Source of the DNA: Streptomyces sp. Tue 6430
GTDB lineage: Bacteria > Actinomycetota > Actinomycetes > Streptomycetales > Streptomycetaceae
NCBI GenBank assembly: GCA_021568835.1
Contig: JAKGSH010000010.1
Coordinates: forward strand, 3,162,001 to 3,226,000
DNA length: 64,000 nucleotides
Reading direction: 5' to 3'
Shown: positions 8,772-17,691 of the stretch, piece by piece
Layout of the letters: each line of letters opens with the position of its first letter
Position numbering within the stretch: position 1 is the stretch's first letter
The notes under the pieces: model-generated
What the model was told of the DNA's origin: nothing
The model's database searches: none
The model's input: only the letters and a program-made list of their open reading frames with translations
Made by a program: the position numbers and the translations under genes

Positions 8772-9560
8772 TTGAGCAATTCTGCCGACTTCCCCGGGAC
8801 GGGTTCAACGGGCTCCCCTCCCGGCCGCCGTCCGCGCCTGCGGCCGGTCCGTGTGCTCACCGCCGGCGTCTTCGCCCTCGCGGGTCTCATCTTCTTCACC
8901 AGCTTCGACACGGCCAAGGGCACCGACATCCGTACGGACGCCTCGCTGCTGAAGCTGTCCGACCTCATCCAGGAGCGCAGCCACAAGAACGGCGAGCTGG
9001 ACGAGTCCAACGCGGCCCTGCGCGACGAGGTCGAGTCCCTGGCCGAGGCCGACGACGGCAGCACCCTGGCCGAGGACGAGAAACTGGCCCGGCTCGAGGA
9101 CGCCGCGGGCACCCGGAAGGTCAAGGGCCGGGCGGTCACGGTCACGCTCGACGACGCCCCGCCGAACGCCACCGCCAAGCTCCCCGGCTACCCGGAGCCC
9201 CAGCCCGACTACCTGGTCATCCACCAGCAGGACCTCCAGGCCGTGGTGAACGCCCTGTGGCAGGGCGGCGCCGAGGGCATCAAGGTCATGGACCAGCGGC
9301 TGATCTCCACCAGCGCGGTGCGCTGTGTGGGCAACACCCTGATCCTCCAGGGCCGCGTCTACTCCCCGCCGTACAAGGTCCAGGCGGTCGGGGACCCCGA
9401 GAAGCTCCAGCAGGCGCTCGCGGACTCCCCGGCGATCCAGAACTACATGGTGTACGTCAACGTCTACGGGCTCGGCTGGAAGGTCACCGAGGACGGCACG
9501 GTGACCCTGCCCGGCTACTCGGGCACGGTCGACCTGCACCACGCGGAGCCGGTGGAGTAG
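8772..9560 (+). CDS. DUF881 family membrane-anchored extracytoplasmic protein
   Basis: The 262-residue protein starts at TTG 8772, supported by GAAGGAG eight bases upstream. A Pro/Arg-rich N-terminus precedes one membrane anchor (VLTAGVFALAGLIFF), a coiled-coil-like Glu/Leu segment (residues 60-120) and the DUF881 domain (GRAVTVTLDD, NALWQGGAEGIKVM, CVGNTLILQG, PYKVQAVG, YGLGW). DUF881 proteins resemble the YlxW/YlxX proteins beside division genes in Gram-positives. It is divergent from crgA. No enzymatic residues are evident. Confidence 0.85.
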   Translation: MSNSADFPGTGSTGSPPGRRPRLRPVRVLTAGVFALAGLIFFTSFDTAKGTDIRTDASLLKLSDLIQERSHKNGELDESNAALRDEVESLAEADDGSTLAEDEKLARLEDAAGTRKVKGRAVTVTLDDAPPNATAKLPGYPEPQPDYLVIHQQDLQAVVNALWQGGAEGIKVMDQRLISTSAVRCVGNTLILQGRVYSPPYKVQAVGDPEKLQQALADSPAIQNYMVYVNVYGLGWKVTEDGTVTLPGYSGTVDLHHAEPVE

Positions 9561-9915
9561 CCGGACCGGCCGCCTCCTCGGAGCCGCCGGGGCGCGTGCT
9601 CGCGAGGGCCGTGCGAACGCCGTACGAACCCCGTACGGAGGGCCGTGCGAAAAGCCGTGCGAAACCGTGCCCCGGACATCGAGGGGATCGCCCCCGGGAC
9701 ACGTATGTCGGGGTGGACGCGTCCCGGACGCCCGCCCGGCGCCGACGACCTGCGATCCCGCGGGGGGCCGGGCACGGGTCGCGGCCACCGGCCGACCGGC
9801 CGGGCGCGCCCGGACTCCCCACGGCCTGTGGAGGCAGGCGGAGCGCGGGCCCCGCGCCGCTAGTCTGGTGACGTACGGCGTGAGTCTGGTGCCGTGGTGC
9901 GACGGAAGGGACGGC
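9561..9915. other. Intergenic region, 355 bp, with short direct repeats
   Basis: It lies between the DUF881 gene and the small membrane protein gene, both on plus. Around 9606-9665 the element gccgtgcgaa and its variant gccgtacgaa recur at least five times at 10-13 bp spacing. The rest is very GC-rich, and I see no credible gene with a ribosome-binding site. Confidence 0.5.
9606..9665. repeat. Short direct repeats of GCCGTGCGAA
   Basis: Copies begin near 9608 (gccgtgcgaa), 9619 (gccgtacgaa), 9630 (cccgtacgga), 9642 (gccgtgcgaa) and 9654 (gccgtgcgaa). A related run occurs at 28985-29020 in another intergenic region. Spacing near one helical turn would suit a regulator array, but simple slippage is possible. 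Confidence 0.55.
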
Positions 9916-10077
9916 ATGTACGGCTGGATCTGGCGGCATCTGCCGGGAAACGCGTTGGTGAAGGCGCTGATCTCGATCGTGCTGGTTCTGGCCGTGGTGT
10001 ATGCCCTCTTCCAATACGTCTTCCCGTGGGCCGAACCGCTGCTTCCCTTCAACGATGTGACGGTGGACAACCAGTGA
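9916..10077 (+). CDS. Small conserved membrane protein (53 aa)
   Basis: ATG 9916 follows GGAAGGGA. The protein is short: MYGWIWRHLPG, one transmembrane helix (ALISIVLVLAVVYALFQYVF) and a short tail ending VDNQ. Its stop overlaps the GTG of the next gene (GTGA), showing translational coupling to the glutamine amidotransferase. I know no function; the coupling suggests it is a real gene. Confidence 0.8.
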   Translation: MYGWIWRHLPGNALVKALISIVLVLAVVYALFQYVFPWAEPLLPFNDVTVDNQ

Positions 10078-10712
10078 GCGCGCGCATTCTCGTCGTCGAC
10101 AACTACGACAGCTTCGTCTTCAACCTGGTCCAGTACCTGTACCAGCTGGGCGCCGAGTGCGAGGTCCTGCGCAACGACGAGGTGTCGACGGCGCACGCCC
10201 AGGACGGCTTCGACGGCGTCCTGTTGTCGCCGGGCCCCGGCACACCGGAGGAGGCCGGCGTCTGCGTGGACATGGTCCGCCATTGCGCGGACACCGGCGT
10301 GCCCGTCTTCGGCGTCTGCCTGGGCATGCAGTCGATGCAGGTGGCGTACGGCGGGGTGGTGGGCCGGGCGCCGGAGCTGCTGCACGGCAAGACCTCGCTG
10401 GTGGAACACGGTGGCAAGGGCGTCTTCGCCGGTCTGCCCTCGCCCTTCACGGCGACCCGCTACCACTCGCTCGCGGCCGAGCCGGCGACGGTCCCGGCCG
10501 AGCTGGAGGTCACGGCCCGCACCCGGGACGGCATCGTCATGGGGCTGCGACACCGTGAACTGCCCGTCGAGGGGGTGCAGTTCCACCCGGAGTCGGTGCT
10601 CACCGAGCACGGGCACCTGATGCTGGCCAACTGGCTGGTGGAGTGCGGCGACCAGGGTGCCGTGGCGAGGTCGGCGGGGCTCGCCCCGGTGGTGGGCAGG
10701 GCCACGGCGTGA
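10074..10712 (+). CDS. pabA: Aminodeoxychorismate/anthranilate synthase glutamine amidotransferase subunit
   Basis: The 212-residue protein has the class I glutamine amidotransferase triad: Cys82 in FGVCLGMQ, and His and Glu in VQFHPES. It also has the chorismate-enzyme signatures VVDNYDSFVFNLVQY and LSPGPGTPEEAG. It supplies ammonia from glutamine to a chorismate-aminating partner for 4-aminobenzoate (folate) or anthranilate (tryptophan). No synthase component I lies nearby, so PabA versus TrpG cannot be settled; the isolated setting matches the Streptomyces pabA-type copy. Start GTG 10074 overlaps the upstream stop, and its own stop overlaps the sortase start. Confidence 0.88.
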   Translation: MSARILVVDNYDSFVFNLVQYLYQLGAECEVLRNDEVSTAHAQDGFDGVLLSPGPGTPEEAGVCVDMVRHCADTGVPVFGVCLGMQSMQVAYGGVVGRAPELLHGKTSLVEHGGKGVFAGLPSPFTATRYHSLAAEPATVPAELEVTARTRDGIVMGLRHRELPVEGVQFHPESVLTEHGHLMLANWLVECGDQGAVARSAGLAPVVGRATA

Positions 10713-11727
10713 CCGCAGTGCGCCCCGAGCGCGAGGATCTGTACGGCGGGACGCCGTACGAGCCTCCCCTCGACGAGGAGACGGTGGCGCTGCGGATGCC
10801 GCAGTCGCCCGGGTCCGTGTTCGGCGGCGCTTCCCTGTCCGCTTCTGGGGCCTCGGCGGCCCCTCCTGCCCCGGGAACCCCGGCGGAGGGCCGGGCGGCC
10901 CGCAGAAAGGCCGCCAAGGGCCGCCACGGGCGCCACGGGGGCCACGGGGGTCACGACGGACAGGGGGTGACCGTGGTGGTTCCGGGGGCTCGTCGGGGAC
11001 GGCGGCGCGGCCCCTGTCACGGGTGGAGGCCCGCCGACAGGCGCGGGCCCGCAGGCCGAGCGCGGCCGTCGTCGCCAGCCGGGCGGTCGGCGAGGTGTTC
11101 ATCACCACCGGTGTGCTGATGCTCCTCTTCGTCACCTACCAGCTGTGGTGGACGAACGTCCGGGCGCACGCGCAGGCGGACAGGGAGGCCAGCAGCCTCC
11201 AGGACGACTGGGCGAACGGCAGGCGCAACCCCGGCACCTTCTCGCCGGGACAGGGCTTCGCCATCCTGCACATCCCCAAGCTGGACGTGGTGGTGCCGAT
11301 CGCCGAGGGCATCAGCAACAAGGGGGTGCTCGACAAGGGCATGGTCGGGCACTACGGCGAGGACCCGCTGAAGACGGCCATGCCCGACGCGAAGACCGGC
11401 AACTTCGGGCTCGCCGGCCACCGCAACACGCACGGCGAGCCGTTCCGGTACATCAACCGGCTCCAGCCCGGCGACCCGATCGTCGTCGAGACGCAGGACG
11501 AGTACTACGTCTACAAGATGGCGTCGATGCTCCCGGTGACCCCGCCGAGCAACGTGAGCGTGCTTCAGCCCGTACCGCCGGAATCCGGATTCACCGGGCC
11601 GGGCCGGTACATCACGCTGACGACGTGCACGCCTGAGTTCACCAGCAAGTACCGGCTGATCGTCTGGGGCAAGATGGTCGAGGAACGGCCGCGCAGCAAG
11701 GGCAAGCCGGATGCGCTCGTCGAGTAG
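10709..11727 (+). CDS. Class E sortase 1 (frame broken near 10984-10988)
   Basis: GTG 10709 overlaps the pabA stop (GTGA) and opens TAVRPEREDLYGG..., a typical class E sortase cytosolic leader. The catalytic part is one base out of frame. Restoring one G in the run 10984-10988 gives a continuous 339-residue protein: leader, basic stretch, transmembrane helix VFITTGVLMLLFVTYQLWW, then His in LAGHRNTHG, Cys in TLTTCTPEF and Arg in TSKYRLIVWG. Class E sortases attach LAXTG-type proteins such as long chaplins to peptidoglycan. Read literally, only an unlikely start at GTG 11023 would give the catalytic domain. Homopolymer sequence error is most likely. Confidence 0.85.
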
Positions 11728-11750
11728 GCGTGCAGTCGAGTAGGGGCAGA

Positions 11751-12506
11751 GTGAACGTGGCAGCGACCACCGGCGACACCGAGCACGAAGAGCACAGCGG
11801 CACGCGGGGCGCCGCCGCCCCGCCCCCGCGGCGCGGCGGACGGATCGCGCGGGCGGTCGGCGTCTTCGGTGAACTCCTCATCACGGCCGGGCTGGTGCTC
11901 GGCCTGTTCGTCGTCTACTCCCTGTGGTGGACCAACGTGGTCGCCGACCGCGAGGCCGGCCGGCAGGGCGAAAAGGTCCGCGACACCTGGGCGCAGGAGG
12001 CCGGTCCGGGCGCGCTCGACACCAGGGAGGGCATCGGTTTCCTGCACGTGCCCGCCATGGGCGACGGCGAGGTCCTGGTCGAGAAGGGCACCACGTCGAA
12101 GATCCTCAACGACGGCGTCGCCGGCTACTACACCGACCCCGTCAAGGCCACGCTCCCGACCAGCGGCAAGGACGGCAACTTCACCCTCGCCGCCCACCGC
12201 GACGGCCACGGCGCCAAGTTCCACGACATCGACAAGCTCGACGTGGGCGACCCGATCGTCTTCGAGACCAAGGACGACTGGTACGTCTACAAGGTGTACG
12301 CCGTCCTTCCCGAGACCTCGAAGTACAACGTCGAGGTCCTCGGCGCGGTCCCGGAGGAGTCCGGGAAGAAGAAGGCCGGCAAGTACATCACCCTGACCAC
12401 CTGCACCCCCGTCTACACGAGCCGCTACCGGTACGTGGTGTGGGGCGAACTGGACCGCGTGGAGAAGGTGGACGCGCAGCGGACGCCGCCGGCGGAGCTG
12501 CGCTGA
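11751..12506 (+). CDS. Class E sortase 2
   Basis: The intact 251-residue paralogue of the preceding sortase begins 23 bp after it. Start GTG 11751 is preferred (AGGGG upstream); GTG 11757 is possible. It has a cytosolic N-terminus, membrane anchor ELLITAGLVLGLFVVYSLWW, His in LAAHRDGHG, Cys218 in TLTTCTPVY and Arg in TSRYRYVVWG. All three catalytic residues are present. Two tandem class E sortases beside pabA and pknB is a common Streptomyces arrangement, probably one operon, with overlapping substrate sets. No clear LAXTG substrate is encoded in the window. Confidence 0.92.
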   Translation: MNVAATTGDTEHEEHSGTRGAAAPPPRRGGRIARAVGVFGELLITAGLVLGLFVVYSLWWTNVVADREAGRQGEKVRDTWAQEAGPGALDTREGIGFLHVPAMGDGEVLVEKGTTSKILNDGVAGYYTDPVKATLPTSGKDGNFTLAAHRDGHGAKFHDIDKLDVGDPIVFETKDDWYVYKVYAVLPETSKYNVEVLGAVPEESGKKKAGKYITLTTCTPVYTSRYRYVVWGELDRVEKVDAQRTPPAELR

Positions 12507-12537
12507 GGCCGGGCCCCAGCCCTGCTGAGCCATGAGC

Positions 12538-12588
12538 AAAGGCCTCGGGCCCTGCCGGATCGTCCGTCCGGCAGGGCCCGAGGCCTTT
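12538..12588. terminator. Bidirectional terminator between sortase 2 and pknB
   Basis: The arms aaaggcctcgggccctgccg and cggcagggcccgaggccttt pair without mismatch around a short loop, giving A-rich and T-rich ends on both strands. It lies exactly between two convergent genes. Confidence 0.85.
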
Positions 12589-12603
12589 CGCGTGGTGCGG
12601 CGG

Positions 12604-14586
12604 TTATCCGGTCCCGCCGAGGAAGCCGCCCCCGCCGTCGTTCCCTCCGTTGCCCCCGCCACCGATGGTGATCAGGTTGACCGTCTGGCCCTTGTTCACC
12701 GTGCTGCCGGGCGCCGGGTCGGAGTTGATGACGGTGGCGTTGTCGTCGTCGACGGTGACGTTGCCGACGTTCAGGCCCGCGTCCTGGAGCGCCTTCTTGG
12801 CGTCCTTCAGCTTCATGCCCTGGAGGTTGCCCGGAACCTGCGTCTGCTGGTTCTCGGGGGCCTTGCCGATCTGGATCTGGACCTGGGAGCCCTTCGTGGC
12901 CTTCGAGTTGGCCGACGGCGTGGTCGAGATGACCTTGCCGACCAGGTTCGGGTCCTGGGTCTCGACCTCGGTGCAGTTGCCGGTCAGGTTGTTGGCCTGC
13001 ATCTGGGCCTTGGCCTGGTCACAGCTCTGGTTGAGGACGTCGGGGACGGTCGCCTTGTCCTCCGCCTTGGCGATGGTGAGGGTGACCTTGGAGCCCTTCT
13101 CGACCTCGGAACCCAGATTCGGGTCCTGGTTCAGGACGGTGCCGGGCTCCTCCGTGGAGATCTCGTTCTTGGTCTCGACGACCAGCTGGTACTGGTCGCC
13201 CTCGAGGATCGACTTGGCGTCCTCGAGGCTCTTGCCGAGGACACTGGGCACGGCGACCTTCGGCGCGCCCGTGGACACCACCAGGTCGACGGCGGAGTCC
13301 TTCTCGACCTCGGTCTTGGGGGCGGGGTTCTGCTCGCAGATGTTGCCCTTGGCCTGGTCCTCACAGGGCTTCTGCGTGACGGTGCCGACCTTGAGGTCGA
13401 TGTTGGTCAGCTGCTGGGTGGCCTCGGCCTGGGTCTTCCCGATGAAGCTGGGCACGGTCACCGTGTCGTTGCCCGTGCCGTCACCGCTGAAGATCCACTT
13501 CCCGATCAGGATCGCGCCCACGAGGACCAGCACGGCGGCGACGACCAGCAGGATCGTCGAGGTGTTGGACTTCTTCTGGCGGCGCCGGTCGGGACGGTCG
13601 TCGTAGCCGAAGCCGCCGTCGTCCGGGTTCATCGGGGGCAGCATCGAGGTGGCGCCGCCGTCCCCGGAGCGCAGCGCGGTGGTCGGCTGGTCGTTCGGGT
13701 AGCCGCCGTAGCCGACCGAGCCCATGGCCGCCGTGGCCGCGACGGGCTGGCCGTCGAGGCAGGCCTCGATGTCGGCGCGCATCTCGTCGGCGGACTGGTA
13801 GCGGTAGTCGGGATCCTTGACGAGGGCCTTCAACACGATCGCGTCCATCTCGGGCGTGATCTCGGGGTCGAAGACGCTGGGCGGCTGGGGCTCCTCGCGG
13901 ACGTGCTGGTAGGCGACCGCGACCGGGGAGTCGCCGACGAACGGCGGCCGCACGGTCAGCAGTTCGTACAGCAGGCAGCCCGTGGAGTACAGGTCGGAAC
14001 GGGCGTCGACCTGCTCGCCCTTGGCCTGCTCCGGGGAGAGGTACTGGGCGGTGCCGATCACGGCCGAGGTCTGCGTCATCGTCATGCCGGAGTCGCCCAT
14101 GGCGCGGGCGATGCCGAAGTCCATGACCTTGACCTGGCCGTTGCGCGTCAGCATGACGTTCGCCGGCTTGATGTCGCGGTGCACGATGCCGGCGCGGTGC
14201 GAGTACTCCAGGGCCTGGAGGATGCCGATGGTCATCTCCAGCGTCCGCTCCGGCAGCAGCTTGCGGCCGGAGTGGAGCAGCTCGCGCAGCGTGGAGCCGT
14301 CGACGTACTCCATGACGATGTACGGGATCGAGACCCCGTCGATGTAGTCCTCGCCCGTGTCGTAGACCGCGACGATCGCAGGGTGGTTGAGCGAGGCGGC
14401 CGACTGGGCCTCCCGGCGGAACCGGGCCTGGAAGGAAGGATCGCGCGCGAGGTCCACGCGCAGCGTCTTCACCGCCACGGTGCGGCCGAGGCGGATGTCA
14501 TGCGCGAGGTAGACCTCGGCCATGCCACCACGGCCGAGCACGTGGCCCAGCTCGTACCGGCCGCCGAGGCGACGCGGCTCTTCCAT
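12604..14586 (-). CDS. pknB: PASTA-domain Ser/Thr protein kinase (PknB type)
   Basis: The 660-residue transmembrane kinase has GRGGMAEVY and invariant Lys40 (VAVK), HRDIKPANV, DFGIA and the activation loop TMTQTSAVIGTAQYLSPEQ. After a Pro/Gly-rich juxtamembrane stretch comes one membrane helix (near STILLVVAAVLVLVGAILI) and four extracellular PASTA domains. The last ends in a Gly-rich tail. PASTA domains bind muropeptides or lipid II. The kinase would control cell-wall synthesis together with the phosphatase and FHA proteins upstream. It is the last gene of the fhaA-to-pknB group, 169 bp after pbpA, so it may also have its own promoter. Confidence 0.96.
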   Translation of the reverse strand: MEEPRRLGGRYELGHVLGRGGMAEVYLAHDIRLGRTVAVKTLRVDLARDPSFQARFRREAQSAASLNHPAIVAVYDTGEDYIDGVSIPYIVMEYVDGSTLRELLHSGRKLLPERTLEMTIGILQALEYSHRAGIVHRDIKPANVMLTRNGQVKVMDFGIARAMGDSGMTMTQTSAVIGTAQYLSPEQAKGEQVDARSDLYSTGCLLYELLTVRPPFVGDSPVAVAYQHVREEPQPPSVFDPEITPEMDAIVLKALVKDPDYRYQSADEMRADIEACLDGQPVAATAAMGSVGYGGYPNDQPTTALRSGDGGATSMLPPMNPDDGGFGYDDRPDRRRQKKSNTSTILLVVAAVLVLVGAILIGKWIFSGDGTGNDTVTVPSFIGKTQAEATQQLTNIDLKVGTVTQKPCEDQAKGNICEQNPAPKTEVEKDSAVDLVVSTGAPKVAVPSVLGKSLEDAKSILEGDQYQLVVETKNEISTEEPGTVLNQDPNLGSEVEKGSKVTLTIAKAEDKATVPDVLNQSCDQAKAQMQANNLTGNCTEVETQDPNLVGKVISTTPSANSKATKGSQVQIQIGKAPENQQTQVPGNLQGMKLKDAKKALQDAGLNVGNVTVDDDNATVINSDPAPGSTVNKGQTVNLITIGGGGNGGNDGGGGFLGGTG

Positions 14587-14755
14587 AGCTACCTACCAGC
14601 CCTCTCCGTCGGTCCCGACCGGCACACGTGTGCGGTCGGCTGCTGCCGCCCGGGCATACCGTACCCGGACGGCGCTGTGTGACCTGGCCAAGCCCGTCAC
14701 CCGATACCGGACCGGTATCGCAACGTGCACCGATGTGTGGGCGACGTGATGGGGG

Positions 14756-16228
14756 TCACTTCTTGCTGTCGATGACTGCCTTCATCACGTCCCTCGCGAT
14801 CGGGCCGGCGAGACCGCCACCGCTGATGTCGTCGCGGTTGGCGGCGCCGTCCTCGACGACGACCGCGACGGCGACCGGCGAGCTGCCGTCGGCCAGCTTC
14901 GCGTAGGAGATGAACCAGGCGTAGGGCTTCTCGCTGTTGTTCTCGCCGTGCTGGGCGGTACCGGTCTTGCCGCCGACGATGACGCCGTCGATCTTGGCCT
15001 TGCCGCCGGTGCCCTGCGGGTTGTTGACGACCGTCTCCATCATTTCCTGGAGCTTCTGCGCGGTCTCCGAGGACACCGCCTGGGACAGCTCCTGCGGCTC
15101 GGTCGTCTCGATGGTGTCGAGGTTGGCGGCCTTGAGCTGGTCGACCATGTACGGCTTCATCAGCTTGCCGTCGTTGGCGACGGCCGAGGCGACCATGGCC
15201 ATCTGGAGCGGGGTGGCGCGGTTGGAGGCCTGGCCGATGCCGTCCATGGCGTTCTGCGGATCGTTGTCCTCGGGGTAGACGCTCTCGGAGGCGCGGACCG
15301 GGGTGTCCAGCTCCTTGTTGTTGTAGCCGAACTTCTGCGCCTGCTCGATCATCTTGTCGTTGCCGACGTTGTCGGCCAGCTTCGCGAAGACGGTGTTGCA
15401 GGACACCATGAGCGCGTACCGGAGGTTGGCGTTCTCGCACTCACCGTGTTCGTTGGTGAGGTCGGTTTTGGTGCCCGGCAGCTGGTACGGGTCCGGCGTC
15501 TTGGTGGCGTCGTCGATGCCGGAGACCACGCCGTTCTCCAGCGCCGCGGCCGCCGTGACGACCTTGAAGGTGGAGCCCGGCGGGTAGGTCTCGCGCAGCG
15601 CCCGGTTCAGCATCGGGTCGTCGGGGTTGTTCTTCTTCTGGACCGCGCTCCACGCCTCGGCGTCCTTGTCGGAGGCCCCGGCGAACTTCGACGGGTCGTA
15701 CGACGGCGTCGAGACCAGCGCGAGGATCTTGCCGGTGGCCGGGTCGATCGCGGCGACGGCGCCCTTCTTCTTGCCCAGGCCCTCGTACGCGGCCTTCTGC
15801 GCGGCGGCGTTGAGGGTGGTGACGACGCTGCCGCCCTCCTTCTTCTTGCCCGTGATCATGTCGAGCGTGTTGCGGAAGAAGAGCCGGTCGTCGTTGCCGG
15901 TGAGGATGCCGTCCTCGAGCTTCTCCAGCTGGTTGGCGCCGAAGGCCTGCGAGGAGTAGCCGGTGACCGGCGCCCACATGGCGCCGTCGGTCCAGGTGCG
16001 CTTGTACTTGTAGTCGCCGCTGGTGGTCTCGACGGAGCCGGTGATGGCCTTGTCGCCGACGATGATGTCGCCGCGCGGGGTGGCGTAGCGGGCGATGTTG
16101 ACGCGGCGGTTGTCGTCGTCGGTGGCCAGGGTGTCGGCCTTGACGTACTGGAGGTAGTTGTCGCGCAGCAGCAGGGTGAGGATCAGGAGTCCGCAGAAGA
16201 TCGCGATCCGGCGCAGGGGCTTGTTCAT
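14756..16228 (-). CDS. pbpA: Class B penicillin-binding protein PbpA (transpeptidase)
   Basis: The 490-residue protein starts at ATG 16228, overlapping the rodA stop (ATGA). N-terminal anchor IAIFCGLLILTLLL, PBP-dimerisation region, then the transpeptidase domain with Ser219 in STFK, the SCN triad (MVSCNT) and Lys421 in KTGTA. All three active-site motifs are intact. It should cross-link peptidoglycan strands made by the adjacent SEDS glycosyltransferase, to which it is translationally coupled. Kinase and phosphatase in the same cluster suggest phospho-control. Confidence 0.95.
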   Translation of the reverse strand: MNKPLRRIAIFCGLLILTLLLRDNYLQYVKADTLATDDDNRRVNIARYATPRGDIIVGDKAITGSVETTSGDYKYKRTWTDGAMWAPVTGYSSQAFGANQLEKLEDGILTGNDDRLFFRNTLDMITGKKKEGGSVVTTLNAAAQKAAYEGLGKKKGAVAAIDPATGKILALVSTPSYDPSKFAGASDKDAEAWSAVQKKNNPDDPMLNRALRETYPPGSTFKVVTAAAALENGVVSGIDDATKTPDPYQLPGTKTDLTNEHGECENANLRYALMVSCNTVFAKLADNVGNDKMIEQAQKFGYNNKELDTPVRASESVYPEDNDPQNAMDGIGQASNRATPLQMAMVASAVANDGKLMKPYMVDQLKAANLDTIETTEPQELSQAVSSETAQKLQEMMETVVNNPQGTGGKAKIDGVIVGGKTGTAQHGENNSEKPYAWFISYAKLADGSSPVAVAVVVEDGAANRDDISGGGLAGPIARDVMKAVIDSKK

Positions 16229-17664
16229 GACGGGCGGACCACCTGGGTCATCTCGGCGTCGGGGTTGGATGCGGGGGCCGGGGCCGGTCGGCGCGCGGTG
16301 TCGCTGATCCTGATCAGGATGCCGATCAGCGCCCAGTTGGCGATGACGGATGAACCGCCGTAGGCCAGGAACGGCATCGTCATACCGGTCAGCGGGATGA
16401 GGCCCATCACACCGCCCGCGACGACGAACACCTGGAGGGCGAAGGCTCCGGAGAGGCCGACGGCGAGCAGCTTGCCGAACGGGTCGCGGGCGGCGAGGGC
16501 GGTGCGCACGCCGCGCTCCACGATCAGGCCGTACAGCAGCAGGAGGGCCATGAGGCCGGCCAGGCCCAGTTCCTCGCCGAAGGTGGCGAGGATGAAGTCG
16601 GAGTTGGCGGCGAACCTGATCAGCTCGGAGTGGCCCTGGCCCCAGCCGGTGCCGAGGGTGCCGCCGGAGCCGAACGCCCACAGTGCCTGCATCGCCTGCT
16701 CGGAGTGGCCGGCCTGGCCCGCCCGGGAGAGCGTGTACTCCTTCATCGGGTCGAGCCAGGCCTGGACGCGCTGCTGGACGTGCGGCTCGAAACTGGCCAC
16801 GCCGACCGCGCCGCCCGCCGACATCAGCAGACCGAAGACGATCCAGCTGGTCCGCTCGGTGGCGACATACAGCATGATGACGAACATTCCGAAGAACAGC
16901 AGCGAGGTGCCGAGGTCCGTCTCGAAGACCAGGATCAGGATCGAGATGAACCAGACCACCAGGATCGGGCCGAGGTCGCGGCCGCGCGGCAGGTACAGGC
17001 CCATGAAGCGGCGGCTGGCGAGGGCCAGGGCGTCGCGCTTGACCATCAGGTAGCCGGCGAAGAACACGGCCAGGACGATCTTGGCGAACTCACCGGGCTG
17101 GATGCTGAAACTGCCGACCTGGATCCAGATCTTGGCGCCGTAGATGTTCTTGCCGAGGCCCGGCACCAGCGGCAGCAGCAGCAGGAGCAGCGCGCCCATC
17201 ATGGAGATGTAGGTGTAGCGCTGGAGGACGCGGTGGTCCTTGAGGAAGATCAGCACCACGACGAAGAAGGCGATGCCCATCGCCGTGTACAGCAGCTGTC
17301 GGGGGGCGGCGTTGCCGGCCTGCTCGATGGACTGGAGCAGCTTGGACTGGTCCAGCCGCCAGATCGCCACGAGCCCGAGGCCGTTCAGCAGCGTCGCCAG
17401 CGGCAGCATCAACGGGTCTGCGTACGGCGCGAACTTGCGGACGACCACGTGGGCGACGCCGGCCAGCAGGCCGAGGCCCAGGCCGTAACTGAGCAGGCCG
17501 GACGGCACCTGCTCGTTGAGTGCGAGGCCCACGTTGGCGTAGGCGAACACCGGGATGAGGACGGCGAACACCAGGAGCGCCAGCTCGGTGTTGCGCCGGC
17601 TCGGCGTGCCGATCGAGCCGATCGTGGACGTGTGGTGCGTCGGCGTGTTGGTTGTGCTGCTCAT
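16225..17664 (-). CDS. rodA: SEDS-family peptidoglycan glycosyltransferase (RodA/FtsW type)
   Basis: This 479-residue polytopic membrane protein has SEDS signatures: KFAPYADPLMLPL, the GAKIWIQVGSFSIQPGEFAKI loop, FETDLGTSLLFFG, WGQGHSELIRFAANSDFILATFGEELGL and MTMPFLAYGGSS. SEDS proteins polymerise lipid II and pair with a class B PBP; here that partner is coupled pbpA. Context next to pknB and fha genes matches actinobacterial rodA rather than the ftsW of the dcw cluster. It follows the phosphatase gene by 27 bp, so one operon is likely. Confidence 0.94.
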   Translation of the reverse strand: MSSTTNTPTHHTSTIGSIGTPSRRNTELALLVFAVLIPVFAYANVGLALNEQVPSGLLSYGLGLGLLAGVAHVVVRKFAPYADPLMLPLATLLNGLGLVAIWRLDQSKLLQSIEQAGNAAPRQLLYTAMGIAFFVVVLIFLKDHRVLQRYTYISMMGALLLLLLPLVPGLGKNIYGAKIWIQVGSFSIQPGEFAKIVLAVFFAGYLMVKRDALALASRRFMGLYLPRGRDLGPILVVWFISILILVFETDLGTSLLFFGMFVIMLYVATERTSWIVFGLLMSAGGAVGVASFEPHVQQRVQAWLDPMKEYTLSRAGQAGHSEQAMQALWAFGSGGTLGTGWGQGHSELIRFAANSDFILATFGEELGLAGLMALLLLYGLIVERGVRTALAARDPFGKLLAVGLSGAFALQVFVVAGGVMGLIPLTGMTMPFLAYGGSSVIANWALIGILIRISDTARRPAPAPASNPDAEMTQVVRPS

Positions 17665-17691
17665 CGTGTGACGGGGCCTCTCACGGCTTGC